Below are positions 24,924-32,785 of a stretch of 64,000 nt of DNA, in pieces. The notes beneath the pieces are model-generated. The model saw nothing but the letters and a program-made list of their open reading frames with translations, made no database searches and was not told the DNA's origin. Every line of letters begins with the position of its first letter. Position 1 is the first letter of the stretch. The DNA comes from Chloroflexota bacterium. Its GTDB lineage: Bacteria; Chloroflexota; Anaerolineae; Anaerolineales; Villigracilaceae. The stretch is taken from positions 19,984-83,983 of the forward strand of contig JAIOAU010000001.1 in the NCBI GenBank assembly GCA_019873655.1, read 5' to 3'. Made by a program: the position numbers and the translations under genes.

Positions 24924-24978
24924 CGGCCGCGGATGGTCGCCCTTTTGGCATCCGCGAAATCGGCGAAATCCGCGGCCG
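24924..24978 (+). other. Nested inverted repeats between heliorhodopsin and peroxiredoxin genes
   Basis: An 11-bp arm CGGCCGCGGAT pairs perfectly with 24968-24978. The same left region (CGCGGATG, 24928-24935) can instead pair perfectly with CATCCGCG at 24949-24956. The two hairpins are mutually exclusive. No U-run follows. Confidence 0.5.
24950..24977 (+). repeat. Intergenic repeat of the (ATCYGYGWA)n-GGCC type, copy 2
   Basis: ATCCGCGAA, ATCGGCGAA, ATCCGCGG, then CC: same unit length, count, orientation and ending as the copy at 9099, but with C for T substitutions. It supplies the right arms of both alternative hairpins here. Confidence 0.6.
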
Positions 24979-25022
24979 CCTCTTGCGCATCCTGTTCTGT
25001 CATCAGAAGGAGAGTCAGAAAC

Positions 25023-25484
25023 ATGCCCAAAGTCTCCCTCGACGCCCCCGCCCCGGACTTCGAACTTGCTGACTACACCGGCCGCCCCTTCCGCCTTTCC
25101 GAACAGCGCGGCCGGAACGTCCTGCTGGTCTTCAACCGCGGCTTTGTCTGACCGTTCTGCCAGCGGCACATGGCGCAGTTGCGCCAGGACTTTTCGGAAT
25201 TCGAGAAGCGGAACACCCTCATCGTGGTCGTCGGCCCCGAAAACGCCGCCGCCTTCGCCCGCTACTTCGGCGAGAACAGCCTGCCCTTCACCGGTCTGCC
25301 TGACCCGTCCCACAGTGTCCTGAAACTGTACGGGCAGGAGGTCAACCTGTTCAAACTCGGCCGCATGCCCGCTCAGGTCATCATTGACCGCGCCGGCGTT
25401 GTGCGTTATGCTCACTACGGCCACTCGATGGCCGACATTCCGGCGAACGCAGAACTCTTCGAGTTGCTCGATGCGCTCGCCTGA
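25023..25484 (+). CDS. Peroxiredoxin-like redoxin, probable selenoprotein (in-frame TGA at codon 43)
   Basis: Read through TGA 25149-25151, the product is 153 residues of the AhpC/TSA-like redoxin fold. The TGA falls exactly where homologues have the catalytic cysteine: N-R-G-F-V-U43-P-F-C46, a U-x-x-C redox motif. Frame, length and motifs are intact on both sides (later F-T-G-L-P-D-P and P-A-Q-V-I-I-D-R). A 6-bp hairpin with an AGTT loop starts 19 bases after the TGA, matching bacterial SECIS geometry. AGAAGGAGAG precedes the ATG. Alternatives are a nonsense mutation or sequencing error. Standard callers would report a 42-residue stub plus a short ORF from 25170. Confidence 0.7.
25171..25186 (+). 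promoter_or_regulatory. SECIS-like hairpin downstream of the in-frame TGA
   Basis: TGGCGC, loop AGTT, GCGCCA: a perfect 6-bp stem with G as second loop base. The loop lies 25 bases after the TGA. Bacterial SECIS elements typically place the apical loop 16-37 bases from the UGA with a G in the first two loop positions (established knowledge). Confidence 0.55.
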
Positions 25485-25497
25485 CTCGATTGCGATG

Positions 25498-26118
25498 ATG
25501 AACTTGCCCCTCCAGCCGCTTCCTTTCCCTCCCTGGCTGACGGCGGTGTTGTTCAGCCTGCTGGGATTCTGCCTGGGGGCCATCCCCTTTTCGCTCTACC
25601 TGGCGCGCTGGGCGGCGGGCCGGGATATCCGTCAAATCGCCGACGGCAATCCCGGGGCGACCAACGCCTGGCGCGCCGCCGGCTGGCCGGTCGGCCTGCT
25701 GGCCTATTTCCTGGACATCAGCAAGGCCGTCGTGCCGGTTCTGCTGGCGGTTCACCATTTCGGCGTCCAGGGCTGGAACGTCGTCCCGGTCGCCCTCGCG
25801 CCGACCCTCGGTCACGTCTTTTCGCCGCTCCTGAGGGGGCGCGGCGGCAAGGGTCTGGCGAGCGTTCTCGGCGCGTGGATCGGCGTCAGCATCATCGAGG
25901 TTCCGCTGGTCATCCTGCTCCTGCTGACGCCGCTCTTTCTCTGGCTGCGCAAATCGGCGCTCTCGGTCCTCCTGACCGCCTCGCTGACTCTGTGCTACCT
26001 GCTCCTCTTCCACCGCGATCCGGCCTGGATCGTCCTCCTGCTCCTGCAAACGCTCCTCATCGCCTGGACGCATCGCAGCGAACTGCCCGCCCTGCGGCGT
26101 CTCCTGCATCTGCCATGA
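25498..26118 (+). CDS. plsY: Acyl-phosphate:glycerol-3-phosphate acyltransferase PlsY
   Basis: 206 residues and about five membrane helices. All three PlsY motifs are visible: G-A-I-P-F-S-L-Y-L-A in helix 1, D-G-N-P-G-A-T-N-A-W-R-A-A-G, and H-V-F-S-P-L-L-R-G-R-G-G-K-G-L-A. The enzyme makes lysophosphatidate from acyl phosphate at the membrane. No clear ribosome-binding site is seen; ATG at 25495 or 25471 are alternatives, the latter overlapping the peroxiredoxin end. The stop overlaps the glycosyltransferase ATG. Confidence 0.82.
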   Translation: MNLPLQPLPFPPWLTAVLFSLLGFCLGAIPFSLYLARWAAGRDIRQIADGNPGATNAWRAAGWPVGLLAYFLDISKAVVPVLLAVHHFGVQGWNVVPVALAPTLGHVFSPLLRGRGGKGLASVLGAWIGVSIIEVPLVILLLLTPLFLWLRKSALSVLLTASLTLCYLLLFHRDPAWIVLLLLQTLLIAWTHRSELPALRRLLHLP

Positions 26119-27290
26119 ACCTTTTCCCTGCCGGCGCGCCAGGAACTTTCCTCTACAACCAGCAGGTGGGCGTCCTCGTCTTCTGCGCCGCGCTGACGCT
26201 CATCCTGCTGGGCAATCTGCTCGGCATGCGCCGCCTGGGGCGGCTGACTCCCGCCCGCGAACGGCCGCTCGTCTCCGTGCTGATTCCCGCCCGCAACGAG
26301 CAGGCCAACATCGAGGCCTGCGTCCGCTCCCTTCTGGCCCAGACGTACGCGCCTTTCGAACTGCTCGTCCTGGACGACGCCTCGACCGACGGCACCGCCG
26401 AGGCGCTGGCCCGCCTGGCGGCCGAAGCGCCCCGCTTGCAGGTCCTGCAGGGCGCGCCGCTGCCGGAGGGCTGGCTGGGCAAGAACTGGGCCTGCCATCA
26501 ACTGGCGCAGGCCGCCCGCGGCGACTTCCTGCTCTTTCTGGACGCCGACACGCGCGCCGACCCGCGCTTCCTGGAGGATGTCGTCGCCCTGGCCTGCCGC
26601 GCCCGCCTCGACTACTTCTCCGGCGTGCCGCGCCAGGACGCCCCGACGCTGGCCGAGCGGCTGATCGTCCCCATGCTGCCTTGGATCGCCCACAGCCTGA
26701 CGCCCGTCCCGCTCATCCGCTGGCTGCCGCTCGCCTTCCTGGCTCCGGCGGTCGGTCAGTGCATGTTCTTCCGCCGGGCCGCCTACGAACGAATCGGCGG
26801 ACACGCCGCTGTGCGGTCTGTCATCGTCGAGGACTTTGCCCTCGCCCGGCGCGCCAAACGCTTCGGCCTGCGCTGGGACCTGGTGGACGCCTCCCCGCGC
26901 CTGACGACCCGCATGTACCGCACCCTCGCCCAGGCCTGGGACGGCTTCAGCAAGAGCCTCTTTGGAGCCTTCGGCTACAATTTGCCGGTCTTTGCGTTCG
27001 TCTGGGCCTGGATGCTGCTGGTCTTCTGGCAGCCCTGGATCGGGCTGGCCCTCGGCCTGCTCGGCCGCCCGCCGGCCGGTTTCTCGCCGCTCCTGGCTCT
27101 GGCCGCCATCGTTCTGCAGGCGGGCCTGTGGGCGGCGACCGCCCTGCGCTTCCGCTCGCCGCTCCTGCAAATTCCCCTCTACCCCCTGACGATCGCCTTC
27201 TTCGCGGCCGCCGCGGTCCGCTCGGCCTGGCGGCATTACCGCCGCCGGCCGCTGACCTGGAAGGGACGCCAACTGCCCGTGAAAAAATGA
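26115..27290 (+). CDS. Membrane-bound family 2 glycosyltransferase, possibly carotenoid or hopanoid related
   Basis: 391 residues. One N-terminal helix leads into a GT2 catalytic domain with V-S-V-L-I-P-A-R-N-E, D-D-A-S-T-D-G-T and the D-x-D equivalent L-D-A-D-T, then three C-terminal helices. It resembles HpnB/CruC-type enzymes. ATGA overlaps bind it to plsY upstream and crtY downstream. Chlorosome-bearing Chloroflexi glycosylate gamma-carotene (CruC), so a role in carotenoid glycosylation is a reasonable inference from the neighbourhood, not a demonstration. Confidence 0.7.
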   Translation: MNLFPAGAPGTFLYNQQVGVLVFCAALTLILLGNLLGMRRLGRLTPARERPLVSVLIPARNEQANIEACVRSLLAQTYAPFELLVLDDASTDGTAEALARLAAEAPRLQVLQGAPLPEGWLGKNWACHQLAQAARGDFLLFLDADTRADPRFLEDVVALACRARLDYFSGVPRQDAPTLAERLIVPMLPWIAHSLTPVPLIRWLPLAFLAPAVGQCMFFRRAAYERIGGHAAVRSVIVEDFALARRAKRFGLRWDLVDASPRLTTRMYRTLAQAWDGFSKSLFGAFGYNLPVFAFVWAWMLLVFWQPWIGLALGLLGRPPAGFSPLLALAAIVLQAGLWAATALRFRSPLLQIPLYPLTIAFFAAAAVRSAWRHYRRRPLTWKGRQLPVKK

Positions 27291-28432
27291 CCGCTTACGA
27301 CTACGTCCTCCTCGGCGGCGGCGCGGCCGGCCTCAGCCTGGCGCTCGCCCTCGCCCGCAGTCCCCTGCGGGACAAATCCATCCTCATCGTCGAGAAAGAC
27401 GAGAAGAAGACCAACGACCGCACCTGGTGCTTCTGGACCGACGCGCCCACTCCCTTCGACGGAATTGCGCGCCGCGTCTGGACCCGCCTGCGCTTCCTCG
27501 CTCCCGCCGCCGACCGGACCTGGGACCTGCTCCCGTTTCGATACCTCATGCTGCGCGGCCTCGACTTCTACGAGCATGCCCGCCGCGAACTGACCAGACA
27601 CAACGTCACCTTCCTGCGCGGCGCGGGGGAAGTGGAAGACGGCGCGGACTTCGCCCGCGTGACCGTCGCCCTGCCGGACGGCGGCGTGCAGACCTTCACA
27701 GCCGACTATGTTTTCGACAGCCGCCCGCCTGTAGATCGGATTGCCAATCCGACCTACAATTTCCTCAAACAACACTTTCTCGGCTGGGAGGTGGAAACCG
27801 AGCGCCCGGTCTTCGACCCCGAAACGGTCACGATGTTCGACCTGCGCACGCCCCAGCGCGGCGGAATCACCTTCTTCTACGTCCTGCCTTTCGCTCCGAC
27901 CCGCGCCCTGGTCGAGTACACGCTCTTCTCGCCCGACCTGCTCCCGCCCGAAGACTACGAGGCGGCCCTGCGCGGCTACCTGGCCGACCTGGGCGCCGGC
28001 TCGTACCGCATCCTGGAGACCGAGCGCGGCGTCATCCCGATGACCGACCAACCCTTCCCGCGCCGCCTCGGACGCCGCGTCATCGCCATCGGGACGCGCG
28101 GCGGGCGCGTCAAACCCTCCACCGGCTACGCCTTTGCCCGCATCCAGCGCGATTCGGCGCGCATCGTCGCCTCGCTCCTGCGCCGCGGCCATCCCTTCGC
28201 CATCCCGCCCGACAAACTGCGCTTCCGCCTGCACGACTCGGTCTTGCTGGAAGTCCTTGCCAGAGAGCCAGACCTGGGACGCCCGATTTTCACTGCCATC
28301 TTCACCAAAAATCCCATCCAGCGCGTGCTCAAGTTCCTCGACGACCGCACCGCCTGGTGGGAGGACTTGCCCATCATGGTCGCCCACGACCCGCGCCCGT
28401 TCCTGCGCGCCGTCTGGAGGCGGTTCTTTTGA
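27287..28432 (+). CDS. crtY: Lycopene beta-cyclase, CrtY type
   Basis: 381 residues. N-terminal flavin-binding turn Y-V-L-L-G-G-G-A-A-G-L-S-L, then the diagnostic R-T-W-C-F-W, D-S-R-P, and G-T-R-G-G-R-V-K-P-S-T-G-Y-A-F near residue 265. The family forms beta-ionone rings on lycopene, giving beta-carotene, the precursor of retinal. It is coupled to the glycosyltransferase by ATGA overlap. With crtB and crtI about 20 kb upstream, the window holds a complete GGPP-to-beta-carotene route in two separate units. Confidence 0.88.
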   Translation: MTAYDYVLLGGGAAGLSLALALARSPLRDKSILIVEKDEKKTNDRTWCFWTDAPTPFDGIARRVWTRLRFLAPAADRTWDLLPFRYLMLRGLDFYEHARRELTRHNVTFLRGAGEVEDGADFARVTVALPDGGVQTFTADYVFDSRPPVDRIANPTYNFLKQHFLGWEVETERPVFDPETVTMFDLRTPQRGGITFFYVLPFAPTRALVEYTLFSPDLLPPEDYEAALRGYLADLGAGSYRILETERGVIPMTDQPFPRRLGRRVIAIGTRGGRVKPSTGYAFARIQRDSARIVASLLRRGHPFAIPPDKLRFRLHDSVLLEVLAREPDLGRPIFTAIFTKNPIQRVLKFLDDRTAWWEDLPIMVAHDPRPFLRAVWRRFF

Positions 28433-28456
28433 GCCTGGAACGCGCCGGAGCGGGGG

Positions 28457-28462
28457 TATAAT
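28457..28462 (+). promoter_or_regulatory. TATAAT -10 element before the B3/B4 gene
   Basis: A perfect TATAAT in an otherwise GC-rich gap, 28 bases before the ATG. No good -35 hexamer is at the right distance, so the call is weak. Confidence 0.35.
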
Positions 28463-28490
28463 TCGCCGAAATTTCTCTGCGAGGCGTCCG

Positions 28491-29207
28491 ATGACCGAAC
28501 ACTTCTACTCCATCTCCCCCGAAATCTTCCGCATGTTCCCCGGCTACGTGCGCGGCGTGGTGATTGCCCAGAAGGTGCGCAACGGCCCTTCGCCCGAGGA
28601 GTTGATCGGACTGCTGCGCCAGGCCGAGGCGTCGGTGCGCGAACGCCTGCGCCTCGAAACCATCGCCGAGGAGCCGCGCATCGCCGCCTGGCGGGAGGCC
28701 TACCGCAAGTTCGGAGCCAAGCCGTCCGAGTTCCGCTGCTCGATCGAGGCGCTGGCCCGCCGGGCGCTGCGGGGCGAGCCTCTGCCGTCCATCAACGCCC
28801 TGGTGGACATCGGCAACGTCATCTCTTTGCGTCATCTCCTGCCGGCCGGCGGTCATGCCATCGACGTCCTCACCGGCGACATCGAACTGCGTCTGGCCAG
28901 CGGCGCAGAGACCTTCGTTGCCTTCGGGACGACCGAGGTGGAGCATCCGCTGCCGGGCGAGGTGGTCTTCGTCGAGGGGAATACTGTCCTGACCCGCCGC
29001 TGGACCTGGCGGCAGGCGAATCACACCCTGACGCTGCCCGAGACGACCGCGATCGAATTCAACATAGACGGCCTGCCGCCGGTCGCCGCGGCCGAGGTCG
29101 AGCAGGCCTGCGCCGAGACCGTGGACTTGATCGGGCGCTTCTGCGGGGGAGAGGCGCGGGTCGAAATGCTGACCGAACAGAACCCGCGCATCCGGCTGAT
29201 GGGATGA
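28491..29207 (+). CDS. B3/B4 domain protein (PheRS beta-like editing/tRNA-binding domain)
   Basis: 238 residues matching the free-standing B3/B4 domain family: the R-E-A-Y-R-K-F-G-A-K-P-S-E-F-R-C-S-I-E block near residue 70 and N-A-L-V-D-I-G-N-V-I-S-L. In phenylalanyl-tRNA synthetase this domain edits mischarged Tyr-tRNAPhe; free-standing forms are presumed trans-editing or amino-acyl binding proteins (family knowledge). It is a single gene with its own -10 element and a strong terminator overlapping its stop codon, convergent to ftsZ. Confidence 0.8.
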   Translation: MTEHFYSISPEIFRMFPGYVRGVVIAQKVRNGPSPEELIGLLRQAEASVRERLRLETIAEEPRIAAWREAYRKFGAKPSEFRCSIEALARRALRGEPLPSINALVDIGNVISLRHLLPAGGHAIDVLTGDIELRLASGAETFVAFGTTEVEHPLPGEVVFVEGNTVLTRRWTWRQANHTLTLPETTAIEFNIDGLPPVAAAEVEQACAETVDLIGRFCGGEARVEMLTEQNPRIRLMG

Positions 29208-29246
29208 TGTGACAGTCACCTCGCCGGTGACTGTCACATCTGTTTT
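29206..29246 (+). terminator. Rho-independent terminator with a perfect 15-bp stem
   Basis: GATGTGACAGTCACC pairs perfectly with 29226-29240 around a 5-base loop, followed by TGTTTT. The stem begins within the TGA stop codon of the B3/B4 gene. It separates that gene from the convergent ftsZ. Confidence 0.8.
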
Positions 29247-29267
29247 CAGGGGATCAGGGAGAAATTC

Positions 29268-30416
29268 CTAGCGGCGGTTGCGCAGGAAGGTCGGGATATC
29301 CAGGTTTTCGGTGTCGAAGGTTTGCGGCTGGAATTCGCCGCTCTGAGGGGCTTCGGGACGCGCCTCCACGCTGACCATCTCCTCCGGGCGGCGGACGACG
29401 GCCGGCCGCGGCTCGATGGCGCGGACGCTGGCCGGACGCTGCATCACCCGGCGCGGCAGGCCGGAACGTTCGAAGCCGGTGGCGATGACCGTCACCCGAA
29501 TCTCGTCGCCCATCTCCGGGTCGATGACCGCCCCGAAGATCATGTTGACGTCCGGGTGGGCGGTCTCGCGGATGATGGCCGCGGCCTGGTTGACCTCGAA
29601 CAGGGTCAGGCTCGGCCCGCCGGTCACGTTGAACAGGACGCCGCGCGCCCCGTCGATGGTGATGTCGAGCAGTTGGCTGGAGATGGCCTGCTCGGCGGCG
29701 ACGCGGGCGCGGTCCTCGCCCGAAGCGCGGCCGACGGCCATCAGCGCCGCGCCGCCCTCGCCCATGATCGTCTTGACGTCGGCGAAGTCGAGGTTGATCA
29801 GGCCGGGGACGGTGATCAGTTCGGAGATGCCGGCGATGCCCTGGCGCAGGACTTCGTCGGCCACCTTGAAGGCATCCTGCAAACTGGCGCGCTTGTCCAC
29901 GATTTGGAGCAGGCGGTCGTTGGGGATGACGATCAGGGTGTCGGCGTGTTCCTTGAGGCGGGCCATGCCGGCCTCGCAGGACTGCATGCGCTTGTTGCCC
30001 TCGAAGGTGAAGGGACGGGTGACCACGCCGATGGTCAGCGCGCCGCACTCGCGGGCGATCTGGGCCACGACCGGGGCCGCGCCGGTGCCGGTCCCGCCGC
30101 CCAGGCCGGCGGTGACGAAGACCATGTCCGAGCCTTTCAGCACGGCGTACAGGTCCTCGGCCGACTCTTCGGCCGACTTCTGGCCGATCTCCGGGTTGCC
30201 GCCGGCGCCCAGGCCGCGGGTCAGTTTCTCGCCGATGCGGACGCGGGTGGGCGCTTTCGAGAGCATCAGCGCCTGGGCGTCGGTGTTGACGGCGACGAAT
30301 TCGACTCCCTGGATGCCTTCCTCGATCATCCGGTTGACGGCGTTACAGCCGCCGCCGCCGACGCCGACGACTTTGATGCGGGCAAAACTTTCGGCTTGCA
30401 TTTTCTTGGTCTCCAT
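29268..30416 (-). CDS. ftsZ: Cell division protein FtsZ
   Basis: 382 residues. GTP-binding tubulin signature G-G-G-T-G-T-G at residues 107-113, N-terminal [12 protein letters not shown], and a variable linker. The conserved C-terminal peptide [10 protein letters not shown] docks FtsA and other tethers. FtsZ polymerises into the cytokinetic ring. A near-perfect AGGAGG precedes the chosen ATG; an in-frame ATG 12 codons upstream lacks one. It is the last gene of the dcw cluster, 60 bases after ftsA. Confidence 0.97.
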   Translation of the reverse strand: METKKMQAESFARIKVVGVGGGGCNAVNRMIEEGIQGVEFVAVNTDAQALMLSKAPTRVRIGEKLTRGLGAGGNPEIGQKSAEESAEDLYAVLKGSDMVFVTAGLGGGTGTGAAPVVAQIARECGALTIGVVTRPFTFEGNKRMQSCEAGMARLKEHADTLIVIPNDRLLQIVDKRASLQDAFKVADEVLRQGIAGISELITVPGLINLDFADVKTIMGEGGAALMAVGRASGEDRARVAAEQAISSQLLDITIDGARGVLFNVTGGPSLTLFEVNQAAAIIRETAHPDVNMIFGAVIDPEMGDEIRVTVIATGFERSGLPRRVMQRPASVRAIEPRPAVVRRPEEMVSVEARPEAPQSGEFQPQTFDTENLDIPTFLRNRR

Positions 30417-30476
30417 GGTGATCCTCCTGAAAGAAAACGGTTTCGTGTCCACCGCCGGGGCGGCAGAAAATGAAAA

Positions 30477-31706
30477 TTAGGGAAGCAACCGCTTGAGCCA
30501 TTCCTTGAGCGTAGAGAAATCCATCTGACGTTCTTCTCGCGAAGACCGGCGCGGTCGGCGCAGTTTTGGCTCGCCGGTCAGGGCGGCGGCCCAGTGCAAC
30601 AGGCCGATGCTGGTCGAAAAGGCGGGCGAATGCAGTTGATCCACCAGACCGACCAGGTTCTCCGGCTGAGCGGTGCGGACGGGCATGCCCAACACCTGGG
30701 CGGCGAGTTGGCGGATGCCGGGCAGGGCGCTGGTGCCGCCGGTCAGCACCATGCCGGCCGGCAGGAGACTGTCGTAGCCGGAGCGTTTGATTTCCTGCAG
30801 GATGAGGGCAAAGATCTCTTCCACGCGGGCTTCGATGATGTGGGCCATGTCGTAGCGGCTGATTTCGGCCAGGCCCTCCTCGCCGAACACCTGCACCTTG
30901 AAGGTCTCCTCCGCCCCGACGCCCGCCTTGAGCGCGTAACCGTGCTGTTTTTTGATTTCCTCGGCCTGCGAGATGGGCAGGCGCAGACCGTGGGCGATGT
31001 CGTTGGTGATGTGGTTGCCGCCCACCGCCAGCACCATCGTGTGCCAGACGTTGCCGTCCACGTAGAGGGCCAGGTCGGTCGTCCCGCCGCCGATGTCGCA
31101 GACGGCCGCGCCCATCTCGCGCTCGGCCTGGGTCAGGACGACGTCGCCCGAGGCCAGGGGGTTCAGGACGAATTGCAGGACATCCACGCCGGCCGCGGCG
31201 ACCGCCTGGCGCAGATTCTCGACCGTCGCCTGGGCGGCGGTGATGATGTGCGCTTCCACCTCGAGGCGGTACCCGTGCATGCCGATCGGCTGATGAATGC
31301 CGTCCTGGCCGTCGACGCGGAAGCCGCGCTGAATGACGTGAATGATCTCGCGGTTGTGCGGGATGGCGACGGCCTGGGCGGCCTCCAGGGCGCGGGCCAC
31401 GTCCATCTCGTCGATGGTCTCGCCCGAGACGGCCGCCACCCCGCGGCTGTTGATGGAGGCGACGTGTCCTCCGGCCAGGCTGACCACCGCGCCGGTGATT
31501 TCCACGCCCGAGGTGTACTCGGCCTTTTCCACCGAACGCGTGATGGCCTGCGAAGCGGCGTTCAAATCCACGATCACGCCCTTCTTGATGCCGTCGGAGG
31601 GTTCGATGCCCACGCCCAGGATGCGGATGCGGTCTGTCTCCACACGCCCGACGAGGGTGCAGATTTTGGTCGTTCCGACGTCAATTCCGACAACGATATC
31701 GTCCAT
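30477..31706 (-). CDS. ftsA: Cell division protein FtsA
   Basis: 409 residues, actin-like ATPase. N-terminal phosphate-1 loop I-D-V-G-T-T-K-I, central V-C-D-I-G-G-G-T-T-D-L-A and V-L-T-G-G-T-S-A-L-P-G. The C-terminal end is basic (K-E-W-L-K-R-L-L-P), consistent with an amphipathic membrane-targeting helix. FtsA tethers FtsZ filaments to the membrane. It lies five bases after ftsQ. Confidence 0.95.
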   Translation of the reverse strand: MDDIVVGIDVGTTKICTLVGRVETDRIRILGVGIEPSDGIKKGVIVDLNAASQAITRSVEKAEYTSGVEITGAVVSLAGGHVASINSRGVAAVSGETIDEMDVARALEAAQAVAIPHNREIIHVIQRGFRVDGQDGIHQPIGMHGYRLEVEAHIITAAQATVENLRQAVAAAGVDVLQFVLNPLASGDVVLTQAEREMGAAVCDIGGGTTDLALYVDGNVWHTMVLAVGGNHITNDIAHGLRLPISQAEEIKKQHGYALKAGVGAEETFKVQVFGEEGLAEISRYDMAHIIEARVEEIFALILQEIKRSGYDSLLPAGMVLTGGTSALPGIRQLAAQVLGMPVRTAQPENLVGLVDQLHSPAFSTSIGLLHWAAALTGEPKLRRPRRSSREERQMDFSTLKEWLKRLLP

Positions 31707-31711
31707 GGCTG

Positions 31712-32785
31712 CTACTTGTAGTAGGGGGCGTGCAGGTATTCCAGACTGATGAGTGAAGGCCGAATGCCCTGCGCGCCGAGAGTCTCCACGATAGCCTGGT
31801 AAATCTGGAGTTTCGCGGCAATGTCTTGCGTGTTTGGACCAAAATAGACTGTCCAGCCGTGCGCGTCCTGCCAGCCGATGCCGTAGCGCGGGTCGTAGGT
31901 CATCGGCGTGTTGGGGGGCAGGTACGGAGCCAGAGTCAGCATGGCCTGCACCATTTCCGGCGCCAGGTAGGGGCGTTCATAGGGCGGTGTGTCCATGTCG
32001 ACGGGGACGGGCGGCGGACTGCCGGTCGCCGTGACCATCAGCAGCCCCTCTACGCCGCCGCGCGGCGGGAAGGCGACCCCGTTCCGGTCCAGCCAGGCCA
32101 CCGCCTCGCCCTGGTACCAGGCGATGACCGGGGTGCGTTCGGTCACCTCGATCACGACTCGATTGGGAAGGCCGACGTGCACGTCCACCGCCTCCAGGTC
32201 GAGGTACGTAGCCCGCAGAATGGTTTCGATGCGTTCCGGCACGGCCAGGAAGATCGGCTGGCCGGTCAGGCGGACGGCGGCCTCGATTTCGGCCGCGCCC
32301 AGGCGCTGGTTGCCGCGAATCTGCAAGCCGTTGACGGTGAACATGGCCGAAGTCCACAGGGTGTAGAGCAGGAAGACCAGGCCGATGGTCAGCAGGCCAG
32401 AGATCCAGCGCGGGCCGAACTTCGGCAGGCTGAGGGCCGGGGCGCGCACCTCGGCGCGGCCCAGGCTGAGGGTCAGGTCGTACTGTTGACGCCGCCTCCG
32501 CCGGGGCTCTGGTTTGGGCCGCGGGACGCGTTCGCGGGGCGGTCTCTTGTATACCGGCTCGAGAGTCCGCCGCTCTTCCGGTTCGACCGGCAGGAGGAGC
32601 GTCTGGGGGCGGTAAGCGGGACGCGGCGGTTGCTGCTCGCGGCGCGGCCTCTCCCGCCGCCGGGACGGCCGTACGGTTTCCTTCTCCACGCGGATGGTCT
32701 CCGCCGGCAGACGACGTTTCGGCCTCTTCCCATCCGGGAGGCGGACAAACGGCGAGGAGGACGAGGGCTTGGGCTTGGGACTCAT
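31712..32785 (-). CDS. ftsQ: Cell division protein FtsQ/DivIB family
   Basis: 357 residues. A long basic, proline-rich cytoplasmic region of about 130 residues comes first, then one membrane helix. A POTRA-like domain (I-R-G-N-Q-R-L-G-A-A-E-I) and the FtsQ beta domain ending L-H-A-P-Y-Y-K follow. The cytoplasmic tail is much longer than in E. coli (about 25 residues) and loaded with Arg. The ATG has GGAGGG upstream and overlaps ddl (ATGA). It links the division complex to the septal synthase. Confidence 0.85.
   Translation of the reverse strand: MSPKPKPSSSSPFVRLPDGKRPKRRLPAETIRVEKETVRPSRRRERPRREQQPPRPAYRPQTLLLPVEPEERRTLEPVYKRPPRERVPRPKPEPRRRRRQQYDLTLSLGRAEVRAPALSLPKFGPRWISGLLTIGLVFLLYTLWTSAMFTVNGLQIRGNQRLGAAEIEAAVRLTGQPIFLAVPERIETILRATYLDLEAVDVHVGLPNRVVIEVTERTPVIAWYQGEAVAWLDRNGVAFPPRGGVEGLLMVTATGSPPPVPVDMDTPPYERPYLAPEMVQAMLTLAPYLPPNTPMTYDPRYGIGWQDAHGWTVYFGPNTQDIAAKLQIYQAIVETLGAQGIRPSLISLEYLHAPYYK

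Noticed and set aside
25023..25151. Frameshifted or nonsense-mutated peroxiredoxin pseudogene
   Set aside because: Not excluded, but the TGA falls on the catalytic cysteine position, no other lesion is seen and a SECIS-like hairpin follows.
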